DNA of 32,475 nucleotides from Candidatus Falkowbacteria bacterium UBA2355 (GTDB lineage: Bacteria; Patescibacteriota; Patescibacteriia; Patescibacteriales; Patescibacteriaceae), in contig DDTV01000032.1 of assembly GCA_002344425.1 (NCBI GenBank), forward strand, positions 1 to 32,475, in the 5' to 3' direction. Shown here in pieces: positions 31,602 to 32,475 of the stretch. Within the stretch, counting starts at the first letter, position 1, and the number at the start of each line of letters is the position of its first letter. The notes under the pieces are model-generated. The model was not told where the DNA came from. It saw only the letters and a program-made list of their open reading frames with translations, and did not search any database. Position numbers and translations under genes: made by a program.

Positions 31602-32475
31602 AATTTTTCCTTTGCTGGTAATTTTTGGTCTCTCTGTCTTGCCGGCGCGGGCCGAATCTTTGGCTAGCCGTTTGTCGGGCCGCCTTCTGTTAAGCGTTGA
31701 ACAAAGCGGCGAGGCTTGGTATATTAATCCGCTTAATTTACGGCGCTATTATTTAGGCCGTCCCGCCGATGCTTTTCGCATTATGCGCGAACTAGGTTTG
31801 GGTATTTCGGAAAAAGATTTTGCTGTTTTAGATACCGCTAGTTTGGCCGGTCGGATAGTCTTACAAGTTGAGAAGAACGGCGAGGCTTGGTATATAAATC
31901 CGCTTGATTTAAAAGCTCATTACCTAGGAAGGCCGGATGATGCGTTCAGAATCATGCGCGAACTTGGTTTGGGTATAAGGATTGCTGACTTAGCACTAAT
32001 CCGTCGAGCTGATGCGAGCGGCACTCTTAACCAATACAGCTCTTATCGACGCGAGAACATCGCTACTTCAGCCGGAAATTTCAGAGTCGATATTGTAACG
32101 ATTGACTTGCTCAATCCGCGTTTGAAAATTAAAACCCTGTCCGCTATGACTTTAGCTTGCCAAAGAAATTGCTTAGCCGATTCTGTTGCTGAATTTTACG
32201 AAAGGGGACGCGGCTTCGCCGCAATCAATGGTACTTATTTTGATACCAGCGCGGAGAAAAGAAATTATTCATTCTTTCCTTTGTTCGATTCTTTAGAGCG
32301 CGTTTTTATCAATGAGGATCAATTGAAATATTGGACTACCGGGCCGGTCATGGCCTTTGATATGCAAAACAAATTTTATTATTTCAAAGACAGCCGCGAG
32401 TTTAAAAGTTTGGCAGATTTCGAATCGCGTTACGGAACTTTGCAGGCCCTTATCGGTAACAAGCCCCGCTTAATG
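31585..32475 (+). CDS. Exported protein with tandem 43-residue repeats and a phosphodiester glycosidase-like domain, C-terminus cut by window edge
   Basis: The frame opens at ATG 31585, inside the end of the previous gene, and stays open to the last base (297 residues seen). A signal peptide (about 1-23, ending ARA) is followed by two tandem repeats, residues 32-74 and 89-131, identical at about 33 of 43 positions and carrying GEAWYINPL and YLGRP-DAFRIMRELGLGI. The region after about 140 fits the NAGPA/DUF2233 phosphodiester-glycosidase fold, with FAAINGTYFD (about 211-220) as the clearest mark. The repeat is probably a wall- or glycan-binding module; this is inferred. Possible role: cell-surface glycan processing next to a lipid-carrier phosphatase. 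Confidence 0.82.
   Translation, partial: MSWIYKIFPLLVIFGLSVLPARAESLASRLSGRLLLSVEQSGEAWYINPLNLRRYYLGRPADAFRIMRELGLGISEKDFAVLDTASLAGRIVLQVEKNGEAWYINPLDLKAHYLGRPDDAFRIMRELGLGIRIADLALIRRADASGTLNQYSSYRRENIATSAGNFRVDIVTIDLLNPRLKIKTLSAMTLACQRNCLADSVAEFYERGRGFAAINGTYFDTSAEKRNYSFFPLFDSLERVFINEDQLKYWTTGPVMAFDMQNKFYYFKDSREFKSLADFESRYGTLQALIGNKPRLM
31678..31806 (+). repeat. Coding repeat unit 1 (43 codons)
   Basis: First of two tandem protein-level repeats in the exported protein. It starts GRLLLSVEQSGEAWYINPL and ends ELGLGI. Unit starts are 171 bp apart. Confidence 0.85.
31849..31977 (+). repeat. Coding repeat unit 2 (43 codons)
   Basis: Second unit. It starts GRIVLQVEKNGEAWYINPL and ends ELGLGI. The DNA of the two units has diverged at many silent sites, so the duplication is old and held by selection on protein. 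Confidence 0.85.

Overview
The window looks like a chromosomal segment of a small-genome bacterium, most likely from the Candidate Phyla Radiation (Patescibacteria). This is an inference. It rests on compact core genes often 1-5 nt apart, very few Shine-Dalgarno sites, tRNA genes without an encoded CCA, a short RSH protein without an ACT domain, and giant exported proteins with a TrbC/VirB2-like N-terminus. TGA ends several intact core genes (trpS, ybeY, nrdR), so the code is the ordinary bacterial one.

Layout. (1) Positions 1-2938, minus strand: tsaD-trpS-gdhA, with gdhA cut by the window edge. (2) 2990-3673, plus: tRNA-Leu(UAG), an orphan 144-aa gene, and a UUCG-loop terminator. (3) 3714-8346, plus: ppsA-lepB-hisS-rpsU, tightly packed and closed by a bidirectional terminator; the hisS-like protein lacks several HisRS active-site motifs. 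(4) 8367-9371: two orphan genes transcribed apart from back-to-back consensus promoters, both with strong Shine-Dalgarno sites. (5) 9418-10887, minus: a (p)ppGpp synthetase/hydrolase. (6) 10961-21784, plus: four exported or membrane proteins. The first two (893 and 2122 aa) share a two-helix pilin-like anchor and carry Ig/TIG/FN3-like and Cys-rich ectodomains. The next two are single-pass proteins with calcium-binding TSP3-like repeats. (7) 21786-25175, plus: ybeY-dgkA-ftsA-ftsZ; ftsZ has its own promoter beneath a perfect inverted repeat. (8) 25213-28389, plus: nrdR, a small membrane protein, an MGMT-type repair protein, a CCA-adding enzyme and a cyclophilin lipoprotein. (9) 28404-29686: tRNA-Ala(CGC), three small membrane proteins including an MscL, and tRNA-Pro(CGG). 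(10) 29688-32475: a DedA-PAP2-LssY fusion, then an exported protein with two tandem 43-residue repeats and the start of a phosphodiester-glycosidase-like domain, cut by the window edge.

How the parts fit. Most genes are housekeeping: translation and tRNA maturation (trpS, hisS, tsaD, cca, rpsU, ybeY, three tRNAs), division (ftsA, ftsZ), envelope and lipid carriers (lepB, dgkA, DedA-PAP2), stress (rel, mscL) and dNTP control (nrdR). The accessory part is the surface operon at 10961-21784 and the small orphan genes.

The least explained signals are an 18-nt sequence repeated at the predicted 5' ends of two unrelated orphan mRNAs (one directly after a tRNA, one at a predicted transcription start), the TrbC-anchored giant surface proteins, the motif-depleted HisRS and the inverted repeat above the ftsZ promoter. 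No stretch over 300 bases lacks a gene. I saw no CRISPR array, insertion sequence, rRNA gene or prophage.
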